Assembly: GCA_011389685.1 (NCBI GenBank)
Contig: JAABTV010000002.1
Location: forward strand, 52,328 to 116,327
Direction: 5' to 3'
DNA from: Paracoccaceae bacterium
GTDB lineage: Bacteria > Pseudomonadota > Alphaproteobacteria > Rhodobacterales > Rhodobacteraceae
DNA: 64,000 bases
Positions 8,447 through 16,456 of this stretch are shown piece after piece (position 1 is the first letter of the stretch; each line of letters starts with the position of its first letter). The position numbers and the translations under genes were made by a program. Under the pieces are notes generated by a model, which saw only the letters and a program-made list of their open reading frames with translations, ran no database searches and was not told where the DNA came from.

Positions 8447-8933
8447 TGGATTGCAGCACGGTTCTGACGCGGCCCTCCATCCGGGCGGTGCCATCGCGGG
8501 TATCGACGGTCATCCGGTCGGCGGTGATTGCCGATTGACCCTGCACCAGCAGCACGTCGCCCTGCATGAAGATCGTGCCGCTTTCGACCGCGTAATCGGC
8601 AGTGGCGGCTTCGGCAGAATCCTCGCCCGAGACCAGCGTGACGCCACCCGACGCCTTGAGCCGCTGGATACGGCTTCCGGCCTGATCGTAGAACACCTCG
8701 ACCCGGGGGGCGGAGAGGCGCATCTCGCCCTGCACGATCAACACGTCGCCGGTAAAGATCGCGGTGCCGTCATCCTGATCGACCGAAAGCGTCTCGGCGG
8801 TGACCTCGACCGGTTGGGAGGGGTCCTGTTCGACATCGCCAAAGGCGATCTGGGCCCCCTGTGCGGCCATGGTCACAGGCAGGAGGGCGAGGCACAGGGC
8901 GACGGCGAGGGAGCGCAAGACTGGTTTTTTCAC
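8439..8933 (-). CDS. lptA: Periplasmic LPS bridge protein LptA
   Basis: Periplasmic beta-jellyroll protein that forms the bridge carrying LPS to the outer membrane. With a GTG start at 8933 (AAGGA about 8 bases upstream, five bases from the lptC stop) the protein begins MKKPVLRSLAVALCLALLPV, a textbook signal peptide ending near AAQGAQ. The mature part shows repeated OstA strands (VTAETLSVDQDDGTAIFTG, GGVTLVSGED). Length is about 164 residues. The longer ATG start in the track would bury the signal peptide. Confidence 0.88.
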   Translation of the reverse strand: MKKPVLRSLAVALCLALLPVTMAAQGAQIAFGDVEQDPSQPVEVTAETLSVDQDDGTAIFTGDVLIVQGEMRLSAPRVEVFYDQAGSRIQRLKASGGVTLVSGEDSAEAATADYAVESGTIFMQGDVLLVQGQSAITADRMTVDTRDGTARMEGRVRTVLQSNE

Positions 8934-8937
8934 TGGA

Positions 8938-9552
8938 TTATTCCTTGGTATCCGGGGGATCATATACCAGCTTGATGCCATCGGTGAAGAGCAGCCTTGC
9001 ATTTTCGCCATTCTCATCGGTGGTCAGAACCATGCGCCCGGCGGTAAAACGCCCTGTAGGCCCGTCTCCCGCGACCGGGCCGGGAGTTTCGGCGTGGACG
9101 CTGCGCATGCCGGAGATCAGGTGATCGGTGGTGACGGAATAGCCTGTGGAACTGGTCACCACGACATCGCCGATCAACTCGGCCCGGTCATCGCGTTGAT
9201 CGACGATCCCTTCCTGAGCGGTGAAGGTGATCACCGCGCCGCTGGCGAGGGTGATGCGGGCGGAGAGCGTATCGGCAAGACCGCGCGACGGGTTCTCGGG
9301 ATCAGGCCAGGCCGAGGTCGAGCGGAACAGGATCAGGTCGCCGTTTTCCGTGGCGCCGGCGAATTCGGGCGCGGTGACCCGTTCGTCGCGGGCCCGTTCG
9401 CGCAGATCGATGGTGGTGAAAGGGATCGTGGTCGCCGGGTCGATGTTGCGCGACAGAAGGAACAGCGTGGAGAGAATGCCCAGCGCGGCAAGCGGCAGCA
9501 GGATCTTGAGCCACGCGACGAGGCGCGAATAGAAATCGCCCCGTGCCGACAT
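8938..9552 (-). CDS. lptC: LPS export protein LptC
   Basis: Bitopic inner-membrane partner of LptB2FG that receives LPS and passes it to LptA. Residues about 11-31 form one transmembrane helix (WLKILLPLAALGILSTLFLL), followed by a periplasmic OstA-like domain with GDLILFRSTSAW and TSSTGYSVTTDHLI. The ATG at 9552 lies one base after the kdsD stop, so it is very likely coupled. About 204 residues, normal for alphaproteobacterial LptC. Identification rests on topology and gene order because the family diverges strongly. Confidence 0.88.
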   Translation of the reverse strand: MSARGDFYSRLVAWLKILLPLAALGILSTLFLLSRNIDPATTIPFTTIDLRERARDERVTAPEFAGATENGDLILFRSTSAWPDPENPSRGLADTLSARITLASGAVITFTAQEGIVDQRDDRAELIGDVVVTSSTGYSVTTDHLISGMRSVHAETPGPVAGDGPTGRFTAGRMVLTTDENGENARLLFTDGIKLVYDPPDTKE

Positions 9553-9553
9553 C

Positions 9554-10522
9554 TCAGCCCAGCCCGATCCGCAGGCAGTCATGGACATGGATCAGCCCGA
9601 GGGGCCGCCCGCCATTGCCTGCTTCGGTGACGAAAAGACAGGTGATCTTGGCCGCGTTCATCTGTGCGACCGCCTCTTCGGCCAGCGCCTCGGGGGCGAT
9701 GGTGCGGGGGGTGGAGGTCATCACGTCACCGGCCTTGTGATCGAGAAGCCCGGCCATGTGGCGGCGCAGGTCACCATCGGTGATGATCCCGTCGAGCATG
9801 CCGCCGGCGCCGGTGACGCCGACCACGCCAAAGCCCTTGCTGCTGATTTCGAGAAGCGCGTCGGACATCGGGGTTTCGCCCGTGACCAGCGGCAGGGCGG
9901 CGCCCGTGTGCATCAGGTCGCGCACCCGGCTGAGCCGCGCGCCGAGCTTGCCGCCGGGGTGAAACTCGCGGAAATGCTCGGGGGTGAAGGCGCGATGCTC
10001 CATCAGCGCGATGGCCAGCGCATCGCCCAGCGCAAGGGTCATGGTGGTGGTGGCGGTGGGCACGATGCCGTTGCCGCAAGCCTCGTCCGCCGGGGGCAGG
10101 ACAATCGCCACATCGGCCTGTTTCAGGAGTGTCGATTGCGCCCTTGAGGCGACGCCGATCATCGGGATCGAGAAGCGGCGGGTATAGGCGATCATGTCGG
10201 CCAGTTCCGGCGTTTCACCCGAGTTCGAGAGCATCAGCACCACGTCGCCCTGCACCATCATGCCGAGATCGCCATGGCTGGCCTCGGCGGGGTGGACGAA
10301 TTGCGCGGGCGTGCCGGTGCTGGCCAGCGTCGCCGCGATCTTGCGCGCGATATGGCCGGATTTGCCCATGCCCGAGACGATCACCCGGCCGCGGACGCCG
10401 AGCATGAGATCAATCGCGGCGGAAAACCCGTCGCCCAGCCCATCGGCCAGCATGGTCAGCGCGTCGGCCTCGGTGCGAATCACGCGCCGCGCGGTTGCGA
10501 GGAATGTTTCGTGGTCACTCAT
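9554..10522 (-). CDS. kdsD: Arabinose-5-phosphate isomerase (KpsF/GutQ family)
   Basis: Converts ribulose-5-phosphate to arabinose-5-phosphate, the first step toward Kdo for LPS or capsule. The 322-residue protein has an N-terminal SIS isomerase domain (VIVSGMGKSGHIARKIAATL and AEASHGDLGM) and two C-terminal CBS repeats (DLMHTGAALPLV, DVMTSTPRTIAPEA). Its ATG overlaps the rnd stop by four bases, and lptC follows at once, linking Kdo supply with LPS transport in one operon. Confidence 0.93.
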   Translation of the reverse strand: MSDHETFLATARRVIRTEADALTMLADGLGDGFSAAIDLMLGVRGRVIVSGMGKSGHIARKIAATLASTGTPAQFVHPAEASHGDLGMMVQGDVVLMLSNSGETPELADMIAYTRRFSIPMIGVASRAQSTLLKQADVAIVLPPADEACGNGIVPTATTTMTLALGDALAIALMEHRAFTPEHFREFHPGGKLGARLSRVRDLMHTGAALPLVTGETPMSDALLEISSKGFGVVGVTGAGGMLDGIITDGDLRRHMAGLLDHKAGDVMTSTPRTIAPEALAEEAVAQMNAAKITCLFVTEAGNGGRPLGLIHVHDCLRIGLG

Positions 10523-11133
10523 GTATGGGCAAAGATATCCGTTTCCGGCCAGCCCGCCAGATCAAGTTCGGCGCGGGTGGGCAGGAAGCGGAAACATGCC
10601 TGCGCGATCCCGGTGCGGCCTTCGCGGGCGAGCCGCTCATCGAGCTTGTCGCGCAGGGCGTGGAGATAGAGCACATCCGAAGCGGCGTAATCGAGCTGCG
10701 CCTCGCTCAGCTCCTCGGCGCCCCAATCCGACATCTGCTGTTGCTTGGAGATGTCGACGCCGAGCAATTCCTGCAACAGGAACTTGAGCCCGTGGCGGTC
10801 GGTATAGGTGCGCACCAGTTTCGAGGCGATCTTGGTGCAATAGACCGGCGCGGTCATCACGCCGAATGTGTGCAGCAGGACGGCAATGTCGAAGCGCCCG
10901 AAATGAAACATCTTGAGCACATCCGGGTTGGCCAGCATCGCGGTCAGGTTGGGCGCCTGCGCCTGTCCCTTCATGATCTGCACGAGATGGGCGTCGCCGT
11001 CACCGCCCGACATCTGCACCAGGCAAAGCCGGTCGCGATGGGGGTTGAGCCCCATGGTTTCGCAGTCGATCGCGACGACCGGCCCGAGATCAAGCCCGTC
11101 GGGAAGGTCGCCCTTGTAGAGATGGTTGGCCAT
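10519..11133 (-). CDS. rnd: Ribonuclease D, short form
   Basis: 3'-5' exoribonuclease acting on tRNA and small RNA 3' ends. DEDDy exonuclease motifs are visible: DCETMGL, HFGRFDIAVL and YAASDVLYL. At 204 residues it consists of the catalytic domain only and lacks the HRDC domains of the E. coli enzyme, which is common in alphaproteobacteria. It is the first gene of the rnd-kdsD-lptCAB run and overlaps kdsD by four bases. Confidence 0.9.
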   Translation of the reverse strand: MANHLYKGDLPDGLDLGPVVAIDCETMGLNPHRDRLCLVQMSGGDGDAHLVQIMKGQAQAPNLTAMLANPDVLKMFHFGRFDIAVLLHTFGVMTAPVYCTKIASKLVRTYTDRHGLKFLLQELLGVDISKQQQMSDWGAEELSEAQLDYAASDVLYLHALRDKLDERLAREGRTGIAQACFRFLPTRAELDLAGWPETDIFAHT

Positions 11134-11184
11134 TTGGGGTGCGCCTCTGGCTGTGATCTGTGGCCGTATCAGGCCTTTGCGGTC

Positions 11185-11212
11185 TTATCAGGGCTGACCC
11201 GTGAGAGATCAA
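11185..11212 (-). promoter_or_regulatory. Possible promoter for rnd-kdsD-lpt operon
   Basis: On the minus strand TTGATC is followed after 16 bases by TGATAA, upstream of rnd. Spacing is slightly short and the match moderate. Confidence 0.3.
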
Positions 11213-11233
11213 GGGGCGAGTTCGGGGCGGCGC

Positions 11234-12532
11234 TCAGCCTTTGGCGGCCTGCGACGCGAGGCTGCGAATCTCGGAAGACTGGGCAATTTCGGCGGTGTTG
11301 GCATAGGCTTGGTGGTTGGTCTCGATCCGGCTGTCGTCGTAGAGATAGTTGACCATCGCCCCCCATGAGTTTGCCATGCCACGCGGGCCGGGATCGGCGT
11401 CGGCATGGGCATGGGCGAGGATCGCGCCGTTGCCGAGGTGGAAATGCGCCACCGGGTCGAGCGCGCCACCGCTTGGCCGGCGGGCACGGGTGAGATAGAG
11501 CGCCGTCACCTCGCGCAGGGTCGTCGCATCGGGGGGCGTTTCATCGTCCTGTGCCGACAGCACCTTGCGCAGGCGTTTGGGCAGGATCCCGTCCTTGGCC
11601 TGCATCTCGTCCTCCACCCAGCGGCGCAGGCCCGGCACCGGCGACAGGGTGACAAATGTCGAGAGCTGCTCCATGTCGCGGCGTAATTCCTCGACCACCT
11701 GCTTGATCAGGAAATTGCCGAAGGAAATACCGCGCAACCCGACATGGCAATTCGAGATTGAATAGAACACCGCGACCCGGGCCTTTTCCGGTGAAATGCG
11801 CTCGCGGTCGGGGTTGAGGATCGGGCCGATGGCCTTGGGGATGTCACGGGTCAGCGCGATTTCGACAAAGATCAGCGGATCGTCGGGCATGGCGGGGTGG
11901 AAAAAGGCAAAAAGCCGCCGATCGGGATCGCCGACGCGCTGGCGCAGATCGTCCCAGCCGCGAATCTCGTGCACTGCCTCGTAGGTGATGATGTTTTCCA
12001 GCACGTTCGCGGGCGTGCGCCAGTCGATCTGGCGCAGTTCGAGAAAGCCACGGGTGAACCACGAGGCGAAGAGATGGCTGAAATCCTGATCGAGGCTGGC
12101 CAGGGCCGCGTCGGAGCCTGTGTCGCGCAGCAGTTCGGCCCGCAGCCGCACCAGCCTTGCGGTGGCGCCGGGCACGCGGTTGAAGGCGCGGATGAGTTCC
12201 TGTGAGCGGGGTTCGGCGGCGAAATGCAGCCTCCGGGCCGCTGCGACATCGCCGGGAACATAGGTGGCCAGCGCATGTTGAAGCCGGGTTTCGTCGGGTC
12301 CGAATTCGGCGGCAATCCGGGCAAAGGCGGCGCGCCGGTCGTCTGGCGTGGCCTGTTCCAGCCGGTTGAGAATGTGCTGCGCGAGCACGAGGCCCGACAC
12401 CTCGCTGCGGGTGCCGAGCAGGGAATGGCACATATCGACCGGATCCTGGCTTTCGCGTCCCCGGCCAAGTACGCCGAGGCCCGATCCGGCGAGGCGGCGG
12501 AACATGTCGCTGATGAATCTGGTCTCTGGCAT
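11234..12532 (-). CDS. Malonyl-CoA decarboxylase family protein
   Basis: Predicted to convert malonyl-CoA to acetyl-CoA and CO2. The C-terminal catalytic GNAT-like domain has FYSISNCHVGLRGISFGNFL, then TLSPVPGLRRW with the probable catalytic serine, and HFHLGNGAILAHAHADAD with the histidine. The N-terminal ~170 residues are the helical MCD domain. The true start is the ATG at 12532 (AGGAGG seven bases upstream), giving 432 residues; the track ORF runs 60 codons further through the neighbouring tRNA gene, which cannot be real. Some bacteria keep this gene beside malonate synthetase (matB), absent here, so the source of malonyl-CoA is unclear. Confidence 0.9.
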   Translation of the reverse strand: MPETRFISDMFRRLAGSGLGVLGRGRESQDPVDMCHSLLGTRSEVSGLVLAQHILNRLEQATPDDRRAAFARIAAEFGPDETRLQHALATYVPGDVAAARRLHFAAEPRSQELIRAFNRVPGATARLVRLRAELLRDTGSDAALASLDQDFSHLFASWFTRGFLELRQIDWRTPANVLENIITYEAVHEIRGWDDLRQRVGDPDRRLFAFFHPAMPDDPLIFVEIALTRDIPKAIGPILNPDRERISPEKARVAVFYSISNCHVGLRGISFGNFLIKQVVEELRRDMEQLSTFVTLSPVPGLRRWVEDEMQAKDGILPKRLRKVLSAQDDETPPDATTLREVTALYLTRARRPSGGALDPVAHFHLGNGAILAHAHADADPGPRGMANSWGAMVNYLYDDSRIETNHQAYANTAEIAQSSEIRSLASQAAKG

Positions 12533-12560
12533 GGGTCCGCCTCCTGTGCGAGTCGGCGCG

Positions 12561-12589
12561 ACTATATTGCGCGGCGCGGCGCAGGTCAC
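12561..12589 (-). promoter_or_regulatory. Probable promoter for malonyl-CoA decarboxylase
   Basis: GTGACC, 17 bases, TATAGT on the minus strand, about 30 bp before the ATG. The -10 hexamer is good and the -35 differs from TTGACC by one base. Confidence 0.45.
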
Positions 12590-12631
12590 CCGCTCGAGGC
12601 AATGTCGGGTCGGGACAGGATTCGGGGGAAA

Positions 12632-12718
12632 TGGTGCCCAGGAGAGGACTCGAACCTCCACGTCCTTACAGACACTAGCACCTGAAGCTAGCGCGTCTAC
12701 CAATTCCGCCACCTGGGC
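12632..12718 (-). tRNA. tRNA-Leu (anticodon CAG)
   Basis: The reverse complement starts GCCCAGGTGGCGGAATTGG and ends with the complementary CCTGGGC, then A73 and an encoded CCA. The 7-bp acceptor stem is perfect. The anticodon stem CTAGC/GCTAG encloses TTCAGGT, giving CAG, which reads CUG. A long variable arm (TGTCTGTAAGGACG region) marks it as class II leucine tRNA, and GGTTCGAGTCC is the T-loop. Size is 87 nt with CCA. Confidence 0.96.
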
Positions 12719-12735
12719 AGGTGTCGTGAAGCAGG

Positions 12736-12764
12736 CGTGTAGACCGCGGCCCGAATAGTGTCAA
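12736..12764 (-). promoter_or_regulatory. Promoter for tRNA-Leu
   Basis: TTGACA, 17 bases, TACACG on the minus strand, ending 17 bp before the mature 5' end. The consensus -35 and spacing make this one of the better promoter calls in the window. Confidence 0.6.
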
Positions 12765-12801
12765 TCGGTTTTCCTGTATAACCGGCCCGCTCCGTTTTGC
12801 C

Positions 12802-12830
12802 TTGTCCCGCAAGCCGCCGGACGGTAGGAA
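12802..12830 (+). promoter_or_regulatory. Possible promoter for the NDUFA9-like gene
   Basis: TTGTCC, 17 bases, TAGGAA, about 30 bp before the ATG at 12862. Spacing is ideal; hexamers are moderate. Confidence 0.35.
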
Positions 12831-12861
12831 AAACCGACATCTTGCAAGACCGGAGGGCGCC

Positions 12862-13842
12862 ATGTCGAAGCTTGTCACCATCTATGGAGGGTCGGGGTTC
12901 GTCGGGCGGTATATCGTCCAGCAACTGGCCGCGAGGGGCTGGCGGGTGCGCGTCGCCGTGCGGCGGCCCAACGAGGCGATGTTCGTCAAACCCTATGGCG
13001 TGCCCGGTCAGGTCGAGCCGGTGTTTTGCAACATTCGCGACGATGCCAGCGTGACCGCCGTGATGCAGGGTTCGGATGCGGTGGTGAACTGTGTCGGCAC
13101 GTTCGCGGCGCGGGGGCGCAACAATTTCGACGCGGTTCAGGTCGACGGGGCCGAGCGGATCGCGCGCATCGCGGCAGAGCAGGGCATCGGGCGGATGGTG
13201 CATATCTCGGCGCTGGGCGTCGATCGCGACCGGAAGAGCGATTATGCCCGCACCAAGCGGGCCGGTGAAGAGGGTGTTCTGCGCCACATGCCCGGTGCGA
13301 TGATCCTGCGCCCGTCGGTGGTGTTCGGTCCCGAGGACGGGTTCTTCAACCGCTTTGCCGGGATGAGCCGCTTTGGCCCGATCCTGCCGCTGTTCGGGGT
13401 CGAGACGAAGTTCCAGCCGGTCTATGTCGGTGACCTCGCGCAAGCGGCCGTGTTGGGTGTGGAGGGCAAGGCCGAGGGCGTGTTCGAGCTGGGCGGGCCC
13501 GAGGTCAAGAGTCTGCGCGGCTGGGTCAAGGTAATGCTTGAGACGATTCATAAGCGGCGGCTGGTGATGGATCTGCCGATGTGGATCGGGCGGCTGATGG
13601 CTTGGGGGTTCGACATGGTCGAGATTGCCAGCCTCGGGTTGATCGGCAATGGCATCCTGACCCGTGACCAGGTCCGGCAACTGGGCAATGACAACGTGGT
13701 CTCCAAGGGTGCCAGAGACTTTGCCGATCTGGGGATCGAGCCGGTCGCGGTCGAGGTGATCATCGAGAGCTACCTGTGGCGGTTCCGCCCGTCGGGCCAG
13801 TATGACGCGATCCGCGATTCCGCCAAGAACCTCAAGGTTTAG
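12862..13842 (+). CDS. NDUFA9-like NAD(P)-binding protein (atypical SDR)
   Basis: Atypical short-chain dehydrogenase related to the NDUFA9 accessory subunit of respiratory complex I. The N-terminal dinucleotide loop GGSGFVGRYIVQQL is at about residues 9-22. SALGVDRDRKSDYARTK gives the serine and the YxxxK-like position, and later parts match the family (LRPSVVFGPEDGFFNRFA, QPVYVGDLAQAAVLG). I start at the ATG at 12862 with CGGAGG upstream, giving 326 residues. Its stop overlaps the uppP stop tail-to-tail. Whether it binds complex I in this organism is not shown by context. Confidence 0.85.
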   Translation: MSKLVTIYGGSGFVGRYIVQQLAARGWRVRVAVRRPNEAMFVKPYGVPGQVEPVFCNIRDDASVTAVMQGSDAVVNCVGTFAARGRNNFDAVQVDGAERIARIAAEQGIGRMVHISALGVDRDRKSDYARTKRAGEEGVLRHMPGAMILRPSVVFGPEDGFFNRFAGMSRFGPILPLFGVETKFQPVYVGDLAQAAVLGVEGKAEGVFELGGPEVKSLRGWVKVMLETIHKRRLVMDLPMWIGRLMAWGFDMVEIASLGLIGNGILTRDQVRQLGNDNVVSKGARDFADLGIEPVAVEVIIESYLWRFRPSGQYDAIRDSAKNLKV

Positions 13843-14645
13843 GCCGAATAGGCGAGGGTCAGAAGGACGATCCCGAGCAGCACGCGATAGATCACGTAAG
13901 GTGTGAAACTGGTGCTGCGCAGCAGGCGCATCATGAAGCCGAGCGCGAGCAGGGCCGCGACGAATGCGAAAACGGCGGCGATGGCGCCGTCGCGGGCGGC
14001 GGCCATGTTGGCGGTGCTGACGACCTCGATGCCGAGCAGCGCGCCGGAGGCGAAGATCGTGGGGATCGACATCAGCATGGAGAGTTTGGCCGCGTCGTGA
14101 CGGGCATAGCCCAGCATGCGCCCGGCCGTGATGCAGATGCCTGAGCGCGAGGTGCCGGGGATCAGCGCGACGGCCTGCCAGAGGCCCATCTTGATGGCGT
14201 CGGTCATGGTCCAGTCGGCATCGGTTTTCGTGGTCGCGCCGGTCTGGTCGGCCCACCACAGGAAAAGCCCGAAAAGCAGCATGGTCCAGCCGATCACGGT
14301 CATCGAGCGCATGGCGTCGCTGAGGCCGGTCAGCTTGAAACCGAGGCCCAGCAGGATGGCCGGGATGGTGGCGATCAGAAGCAGGAAGGCGAGCCGCGCG
14401 CCGGGCGTGTCGATCCGGCCGGTGAGCATGCGCGGGATGCCCGCGACCCCGAGCCGCACGTCGCGCCAGAAAAACAGGACCACGGCAAAGAGCGTGCCCA
14501 CATGCACCGCGACGTCGATCACCTGACCCTGGTCGTCCATGCCGGTCAGTTGCGGCAAGAGGATGAGATGGCCCGAGGACGAGACCGGCAAGAATTCGGT
14601 GATGCCCTGAATCAGGGCCACGAGAATCAGGTGAAAGAGGGGCAT
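13839..14645 (-). CDS. uppP: Undecaprenyl-diphosphatase UppP
   Basis: Integral inner-membrane enzyme that dephosphorylates undecaprenyl diphosphate to recycle the lipid carrier for peptidoglycan and glycans. The BacA-family motifs EFLPVSSSGHL and PGTSRSGICITAGRMLG are both present, with about eight hydrophobic helices in 268 residues. The track ORF extends 99 codons upstream without support; MPLFHLILVALIQGITEF is the family N-terminus. Confidence 0.94.
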   Translation of the reverse strand: MPLFHLILVALIQGITEFLPVSSSGHLILLPQLTGMDDQGQVIDVAVHVGTLFAVVLFFWRDVRLGVAGIPRMLTGRIDTPGARLAFLLLIATIPAILLGLGFKLTGLSDAMRSMTVIGWTMLLFGLFLWWADQTGATTKTDADWTMTDAIKMGLWQAVALIPGTSRSGICITAGRMLGYARHDAAKLSMLMSIPTIFASGALLGIEVVSTANMAAARDGAIAAVFAFVAALLALGFMMRLLRSTSFTPYVIYRVLLGIVLLTLAYSA

Positions 14646-14713
14646 ATGCTCGGCCTTGGCGTCTTTCTTGCCAGCTATAATGGGGGGCCATGCAAAGGGA
14701 AAGGCAACAGTTA

Positions 14714-14728
14714 GGTCCGTTACGGACC
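14714..14728. other. Small hairpin upstream of gltD
   Basis: GGTCCG-TTA-CGGACC followed by CAAAAAG in the 220-bp gap between divergent uppP and gltD. On the minus strand it is led by CTTTTTG, on the plus strand followed by a short A-run, so it is not a standard terminator. A leader element is possible. Confidence 0.25.
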
Positions 14729-14865
14729 CAAAAAGGGCATATTTTTCAGGATTTGATTTGTTGCGTGCTGAAATGCGTCTATTTATGTCAGCACTGCTGC
14801 CTTTTCTTTCTCCGCGCGATGCATTAATCAGCAGGTCACTGGAAAAACTTGCGGAGATGATCGCC

Positions 14866-16299
14866 GTGGCAAAGCAACCGATGCTGAAATTCGTGTCCGT
14901 CGGGCGGGACATGCCCGAAAAGCGTGTGCCCAATCTGCGCAACAGGGATTTCCACGAGATTTATGCCGAGTACGCGGATGAGAAGGCCAGGGAGCAGGCC
15001 GGGCGGTGCAGCCAATGCGGCGTGCCCTATTGCCAGACCCATTGCCCGCTGCACAACAACATTCCCGACTGGCTGCGCATGACCGCCGAGGGGCGGCTGC
15101 GCGAGGCCTATGAGCTGAGCCAGGCGACCAACACCTTCCCCGAGATCTGTGGCCGTATCTGCCCGCAGGATCGGCTGTGCGAGGGCAATTGCGTGATCGA
15201 GCAATCGGGCCATGGCACGGTGACGATCGGCGCGGTCGAGAAATACATCACCGACACCGCCTGGGACGAGGGCTGGGTGCAGCCCATTGCCCCGGCCGCC
15301 GAACGCCCTGAAAGCGTGGGCATCATCGGTGCGGGGCCCGGGGGGCTGGCCGCTGCCGACCACCTGCGCCGGGCCGGTGTGCAGGTGACGGTCTATGATC
15401 GCTATGACCGGGGTGGCGGGCTGATGACCTATGGGATTCCGGGGTTCAAGCTGGAGAAGGACGTGGTGATGCGCCGGATGGAGCAGCTTGAGCAGGGCGG
15501 TGTTCAGTTCCAGCTCAACTGCAATGTGGGCGACGACATCTCGTTTCAGGAGATCCGCGACACACATGATGCGGTGATCATCGCGACAGGCGTCTACAAG
15601 AGCCGCGAATTGCCGGGGCCGGGATCCGGGGCCAGGGGCATCGTGCGGGCGATTGATTACCTGACCGCGTCGAACCGTCTGGGCTTTGGCGACAGCGTGC
15701 CGGATTTCGACAGCGGCGAGTTGAACGCCGAGGGCAAGAAGGTGATCGTGATCGGCGGCGGCGACACGGCGATGGATTGCGTGCGTACCGCCGTGCGGCA
15801 GGGCGCGGAGAGCGTGAAATGCCTGTATCGGCGGGACCGGGCCAACATGCCGGGCAGCCAGCGCGAGGTGAAGAATGCCGAGGAAGAAGGCGTGATTTTC
15901 GAGTGGCTGGCCGCGCCGAAAGGGTTCAAGGGCGATCCGGTCAGCGGCGTGATGATCCAGAAGATGCGCCTTGGCACGCCGGACGCGACCGGGCGGCAAA
16001 GCCCCGAAGTGATCGAGGGCGCGGATTACACCGAAAGCGCCGATCTGGTGATCAAGGCGCTGGGGTTCGAGCCCGAGGACCTGCCCGCGCTGTGGGAACA
16101 GCCGGAACTGACCGTGACCGGATGGGGCACTGTGAAGGCGCGGTTTGGCAGTGGCGAAACCGAGTTGGAGGGCGTTTACGCGGTTGGCGACATCGTGCGC
16201 GGCGCGAGCCTTGTGGTCTGGGCGATCCGCGACGGGCGCGACTGTGCCGATGCGATCCTGTCGCGCCTGAACGGCGTTAAGGAAATGGCCGCGGAGTGA
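14866..16299 (+). CDS. gltD: Glutamate synthase (NADPH) small subunit
   Basis: Small subunit of GOGAT; it oxidises NADPH and passes electrons through FAD and iron-sulfur centres to the large subunit, assimilating ammonia via glutamine. N-terminal cysteines C48, C51, C56 and C60 (RCSQCGVPYCQTHCP) and C95, C99, C105 and C109 form the ferredoxin-like site. VGIIGAGPGGLAAADHL binds FAD and VIVIGGGDTAMDC binds NADPH. I start at the GTG at 14866 (MAKQPMLKFVSVGR), giving 477 residues; the 70 extra track residues lack family similarity. gltB follows after 157 bp. Confidence 0.95.
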   Translation: MAKQPMLKFVSVGRDMPEKRVPNLRNRDFHEIYAEYADEKAREQAGRCSQCGVPYCQTHCPLHNNIPDWLRMTAEGRLREAYELSQATNTFPEICGRICPQDRLCEGNCVIEQSGHGTVTIGAVEKYITDTAWDEGWVQPIAPAAERPESVGIIGAGPGGLAAADHLRRAGVQVTVYDRYDRGGGLMTYGIPGFKLEKDVVMRRMEQLEQGGVQFQLNCNVGDDISFQEIRDTHDAVIIATGVYKSRELPGPGSGARGIVRAIDYLTASNRLGFGDSVPDFDSGELNAEGKKVIVIGGGDTAMDCVRTAVRQGAESVKCLYRRDRANMPGSQREVKNAEEEGVIFEWLAAPKGFKGDPVSGVMIQKMRLGTPDATGRQSPEVIEGADYTESADLVIKALGFEPEDLPALWEQPELTVTGWGTVKARFGSGETELEGVYAVGDIVRGASLVVWAIRDGRDCADAILSRLNGVKEMAAE

Positions 16300-16303
16300 A
16301 AAA

Positions 16304-16360
16304 CCGGGGGGTGACATGCGTGCACCGCCCGGCTGCTGCCCGGCTGCCGGGTAAAACGCC
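16304..16360 (+). repeat. Intergenic repeat, copy A (gltD-gltB)
   Basis: Begins with a G-run plus TGA, seven bases after the gltD stop, then CCCGGCTG, four bases, CCGGCTGCCG. Copies B (47897-47953) and C (62570-62626) share the same blocks at nearly the same spacing and in the same orientation. The last block contains an inverted repeat CCCGGC-T-GCCGGG here. Function unknown. Confidence 0.6.
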
Positions 16361-16456
16361 GGAGAACGTTAACGTGTCAGCCATGCTGACGTATCGGATG
16401 AAGAAACCGTTGATACGGAACACCGGGGCGACAGCGCCCGAAACGGAGGTGGCGAA

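Noticed and set aside
12533-12712. N-terminal extension of malonyl-CoA decarboxylase in the track
   Set aside because: It translates the tRNA-Leu gene; the ATG at 12532 has a strong ribosome site.
12697-14691. 664-aa minus-strand ORF opposite the NDUFA9-like gene and reading out of frame through uppP
   Set aside because: Out of frame with uppP and reads into the tRNA-Leu 5' end; shadow.
14836-16317. 493-aa minus-strand ORF opposite gltD
   Set aside because: Antisense shadow of a conserved gene.
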